A DNA stretch of 64,000 nt from Limonium bicolor (Eukaryota > Streptophyta > Magnoliopsida > Caryophyllales > Plumbaginaceae): assembly GCA_023374045.1 (NCBI GenBank), contig CM041780.1:172241339-172305338 (forward strand). Reading direction: 5' to 3'. A program made the position numbers and the translations under genes. The notes beneath the pieces were generated by a model that did not search any database, was not told the origin of the DNA, and saw only the letters and a list, made by a program, of their open reading frames with translations. Shown in pieces: positions 59,896-64,000 of this stretch. The stretch's first letter is position 1. Every line of letters starts with the position of its first letter.

Positions 59896-62800
59896 TGTAA
59901 CACCCCATCCAAAGCCTATCGTGGTTATCGCAATCTTAGCACTTAATCGAATACGTCGCAGCGGAAATAAACAGCACCTGGACCTTGCCACGGTCTGATC
60001 GTTAGAATATACCGGATTTACATTTACAATACTTAACCAAAATACTTATCCAACTCAAAACATCACATCCACAATCCCACAACCAACCGAGTACTAGTAT
60101 CTCAAACGTAATCTTAAACTTACAACAGTTTAATAAACAGTCGGGTGCACAGGCGCAACCCAAATTCAAAATCAATGTCCCCTCCTAAGTCTAACCGCTC
60201 CTACTCTCGTAGTGCGTCCTCATGGGCCTCTTACCTGCAAGTGTAAAATAGCCCCCAAGGGGGTCAGCACGAATGCTGGTACACCCTCTCATGGCCCCCA
60301 AGCTAACGGGGCTACGACGACTAATTGTCGATAGCATGGAAATTGATTACATACACAAACATAATATGAAGTGCAATAACAATAACCACAGATGAACATA
60401 TATAGTTCACAAGCAATGAACGACTCAAAGCGTTCCCTTAACAAGTGGGTTAGTAACCCCCTCCTTAGTCCTCATTTCCTTAATCTCAGTTCCTTACCTT
60501 ACCTTAATCTTAATCTCAATCTTAATCTCAGTATACAAACCTTCCCTGGAAGGGATTGGTTGTAGCTTAATTCGAACCTGGGATTAAGGTGATCCCACCG
60601 CACCATCTTAATGCCACCTACTCTGGACGGGAGCCCAGCGTAGCTGAGCCGGCAACCGGCCCTAGGCTACAAGTCCGAAGACAAGTCCTTAAGCGGGGGC
60701 GGATCTGATTCAGATACCGTCCCCCTTTCACTTAGCATGCATGATCGGAGATCGGTCCCGGGTTTCCTCACTCAAGTTCCAGTTAGTAGACATCTTATAC
60801 ACCATGTGCTAGCTAAGCCTTAACGGGCATTAACCAACAGCCATCAACTTAACTCTTATTCTTAACTCAGTAAGTACTAAACTTTGTTAGTAACAATCTC
60901 AAATCTCGCGGGTTAGTGTAAACATAACACAATCACAACGAGAACAATATAACCGGTTGCATGCTTTATCTTGTTTTAGTCATAGCAAATAAACAGATAG
61001 CACACAAGCCGAGGGACACCTCGTTAGCAAGCAGGTCACAAGAAGGATTGTACCGTTCACCGTCGATCGTTGTTTGACTAATCTTCTTCGGGGTCCATTC
61101 ACAAACTAAAACATTCATTCATTTTTAGGTCATTAGTTATTTGTACCTTTCTTAACTCACTTAGTCTCTAAAGATTCCCATTTAATACCCTCTTAAGTCT
61201 TTGCCACTTAGCTTACAACCTTAACCTTAAACATTAAAACTTATACTTAATCTTAACTTAATTCCTTAAGTTCTTAGGGTCCCAATCATTACTACCCTAC
61301 CAAGGGCATACCTCATTACCCATTACCATTTTTAGAAATTGAAATTTCTTTTTTTTTTTATTTTTTAGGCTCGACCGGACTTGCCAAGTCCGGTCCATTC
61401 CAGTACCTTTTACCGTTGGAAAATTCACTCCGACCGGACTTACATGTCCGGTCCTATGTCCGGTCGATTCCAGAGACTTATAATCCGTACAAAATTCATG
61501 CCGACCGGACTTGACAAGTCCGGTCCCATGTCCGGTCCATTCCAGAAACATTTTCCCTCTCACAAAACAAGCCCGACCGGACTTGTAAGTCCGGTCCCCC
61601 AAGTCCGGTCGATTCCAGAAACATTTTCCGGTAGTGTAACAGAGCCCGACCGACTTGCAAGTCCGGTCCTAAGGCCGGTCGGCTCCAAAAACTTGTTTCT
61701 AAATTCCTTTTCAACTCCAAACTTCTCCTCATATATCCTAATATGTTATAACCTCATTTGGGCAACTCAAAAGCACCTTAAGCCCTCCTTAAAATACCTT
61801 AAATCATCCACCAAGATCCACATTAGTCATTATGCATTTTCCTTGTAATAATGCTAAACTTGTAATGTTTTCCTAAGGTTTCTAGGTCTTGGTTCATACC
61901 TAAAGTAACCACTATGCCAAATGTTTTCTTCACCACTATAACATCATCTCCCAAGCCTCTCTCACTTATCTAAACTCTTTTAAGCATTCACTTAAGGTTC
62001 CTTAACAAGTTTAAACTTCCATCATCATCACATTATTTCCTTCCTAGATGTGCACCAACATTTGCTTAAGTCCTAAATACCCAAATACATTCTTTGATTC
62101 CTAATATTCCATGGTGATACCTAAGTCATCATAAGTCATTAAAACATCTTAACTTCACCCTTTTCATCAAGAGAACTTATAGAACATTCCTAGTACTTCC
62201 TTAGTCATTAAATTCCCTAGGATATCTTAAACACTTAAACTCTCCTTTAAATTTTGCCATGGGTTCTCTAGTATATAGTACTTCCTAACACATGGTTTTT
62301 CTCCATCAAACAACCAATACCACACAAATTCTCATCACAACACTTAACACCCAATTTACACTAAAACTTCACCACATCATCATATAATGCTTAAACTTAA
62401 ATGCTTGGCACTTAGGCCCTTAAATGACAATAATCTTAACCACTGAATTTCCACATATATTTGCCTTCAACCTGCGAATACACTCAACAAGGCTCCCATT
62501 GAAATAAAATGCTTCTTGTACTTCACCTTTATATTCTTAAACTATCTCTTTTCTCATTTGCTCCTTAGTCACAAGTTCACAAGTATAGTCATTGTTTCTC
62601 CTAGGTTTTATAGCACCTTCCCAATATAAACTCTACACTAAACTCATCATATACCACATCTCATTCCCTTAAACAACAAGACACCTTAAGGTAAGTAATT
62701 TACCTTGTTTTCTCACAAGCTTAAAAGCTTTTCTCCTTAGGTTTTCTTTGTTCAATCTCGGTCACCAATGTGATTCTCCTTGCCAATGTTCTAACCAATA

Positions 62801-64000
62801 TCCAATGACTCCAATGAGTACTAGATAACACATTAACCCTAAGGAACAAACCCTAGGTTTAAAAATATGTTTTAAGGTATTAATGTGATTGTTTTACCTT
62901 GGTTTCTCAAGACAACTTGGATGTGAAGCAAGAAGGACCTCCTCTCTCTTTGAAGAGTAGAAACAAGCTAGAACAAGGCATAAACATGGAGTCCCATGAG
63001 TATATATTTTCGGTCAGTGAAGAAAATGGTGGAAACCTAGATTTTCTTACACTTTCTTTACCTTAAGAGAATGGAGATGCCAATGGAGTCTCCAAACTTG
63101 AATTTCCTCCTCTAATGGTGGTTTGACTTGGCACCAAAATGAAGCTCTTGAAGTTTTGAAAAGATAGAAAGGAGGAGCTTGAGCTAACTAAGAAGAATAT
63201 GTATTTTGTTTTGGATTTGGAGCTAAAATGAGCAAGATGTGTGCAAGAGAAGGTGGAGCTAGCATGGAGGGAGCTTCACGTAATGGAGAAGAGAAAGAGA
63301 GCAAGAAATCGTGTGTGAACAAGGGAGAATGAAGAAGTGAGGAGAGAGGTAAGCAAAAGTGATATTTATCTTAAAAGGTGAATAGTACTTTATGCTTTAT
63401 AACTTACTTATTTTGCTTTCTCTTTACTTAGTTAGATAAGTGTGGTGAGTCACACTTAAAGAAACCGGCCCCCTTTAGTGAATGAGGGTAGTTTAGTCTT
63501 TGTTGACCAAATGTCTCACTTATATAGACTTATGTTATAAACTAGCTTAATAATTCACTATTCATCAAAAACAAGGCACATTGTTGTGAAATTTTTGATT
63601 TCCCATTGATATAGACCTCCAAATGTGATACTATATAGTACACATATTAATTAAAGAGTAATGATGGACATTTAGCCATTCAAAACTCATTTACAAGACA
63701 ATTTTTCAAAAACGTGCTTTAAGACTCCTTAAAGCACATTTTGTGTTTTAACTTGTTTTCAAGCTTGGTTTTCTTTGGTAATTGACTTAAAATGACCATT
63801 AGGATATTACTAAGGTCTTAGAACAATATTTGGGTACTCTCCCATGTCTCTCCAAGCTTAGAGCACGTTTTTGCTTAAACTGCTCTTTTGGTGTTTCCTT
63901 ATATTTTCTTTGATTAGAAATGTTTCTTAATGTTTCTAAGGCATTATTTAGCCTCCTTATATCTTAGTTTATCATTTAAACACCATATCTAAGTTGGGGT
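59896..64000 (-). repeat. LTR of element D, truncated by the window end
   Basis: Plus-strand TGTAACACCCCATCC start; the last bases AAGTTGGGGT are a few bases short of the expected ...GGGGTATTTCA end, so almost the whole LTR (about 4.1 kb) is here. It is clearly different from C over 59930-61300 but nearly identical to C over about 63560-63790. Contains a palindrome GCCCCCAAGGGGGT (60251-60264) and a hairpin array. Confidence 0.88.
61369..61685 (-). repeat. GACCGGACTTG/CAAGTCCGGTC hairpin array in D LTR
   Basis: Five units at about 61371, 61430, 61500, 61571 and 61645, each GACCGGACTTG - few bases - CAAGTCCGGTC and often a third half-site GTCCGGTC before ATTCCAGAAACA. Same layout as in C but with a changed core (GGACTTG for GAACTTG). 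Confidence 0.9.

Noticed and set aside
61297..61848. Open frames on both strands with repeated DRT/GPD peptides
   Set aside because: They are translations of the palindrome array; the same happens at 45219-45637 and 54762-55134.
1..64000. tRNA, rRNA or microRNA genes and ordinary host genes
   Set aside because: No cloverleaf, rRNA segment or host protein family was seen outside the mobile elements; CACTA hairpins could yield small RNAs but show no miRNA-like single precursor.

Overview
The window looks like a piece of heterochromatic repeat DNA from a flowering plant with a large genome. It is AT-rich and holds no ordinary host gene. Almost every base can be assigned to nested transposable elements: Ty3/gypsy chromovirus-type LTR retrotransposons with very long LTRs (about 4.1-4.9 kb) and an initiator-Met tRNA primer site, an Athila/Tat-like non-autonomous element with an Asp-tRNA-type primer site, and one non-autonomous CACTA DNA transposon. 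Long nested plant LTR elements, the chromodomain after integrase and the CACTAGTAGAAAA terminus all point to an angiosperm; the species cannot be read from the sequence.

Layout. 1-510: end of an LTR (X). 511-23551: element A, a decayed gag-pol chromovirus. It is interrupted by a solo LTR in integrase (10320-15169, 5-bp duplication GAAGG), a second solo LTR in the chromodomain linker (15458-19838, duplication ATTAA) and a CACTA element in its 3' LTR (20667-22535, duplication TTA). 23552-43343: element B, a related, younger chromovirus inserted in A's 3' LTR. It is split in RNase H by an Athila/Tat-like element (32734-38848, duplication ATGTA). 43344 onward, minus strand: element C, a non-coding large retrotransposon derivative arranged LTR-internal-LTR-internal, cut in its second internal region by another minus-strand LTR (D, 59896 to the window end).

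The most notable observation is that A and B each carry, between gag zinc knuckles and protease, a full-size AlkB-type 2-oxoglutarate/Fe(II) dioxygenase domain (A 6377-7116, B 30108-30848) closest in feel to plant and bacterial AlkB. In both elements it lies in an apparent intron. The gag donor site (after 6250 / after 29983) can join in frame either to a proximal acceptor (AlkB exon: Gag-AlkB) or to a distal acceptor (protease exon: Gag-Pol). Gag also has further small introns, two at the same positions in both elements. The arrangement suggests a retrotransposon that uses alternative splicing to express either an RNA/DNA demethylase fused to Gag or the replication enzymes. Both copies here are inactivated (nonsense codons in A, frameshifts in B), so function is inferred from the conserved layout and must be tested on intact relatives.

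A second theme is that several unrelated elements (solo LTR2, the Athila-like element, C/D and the CACTA) contain clusters of short GC-richer palindromes in otherwise AT-rich sequence, each family with its own motif.
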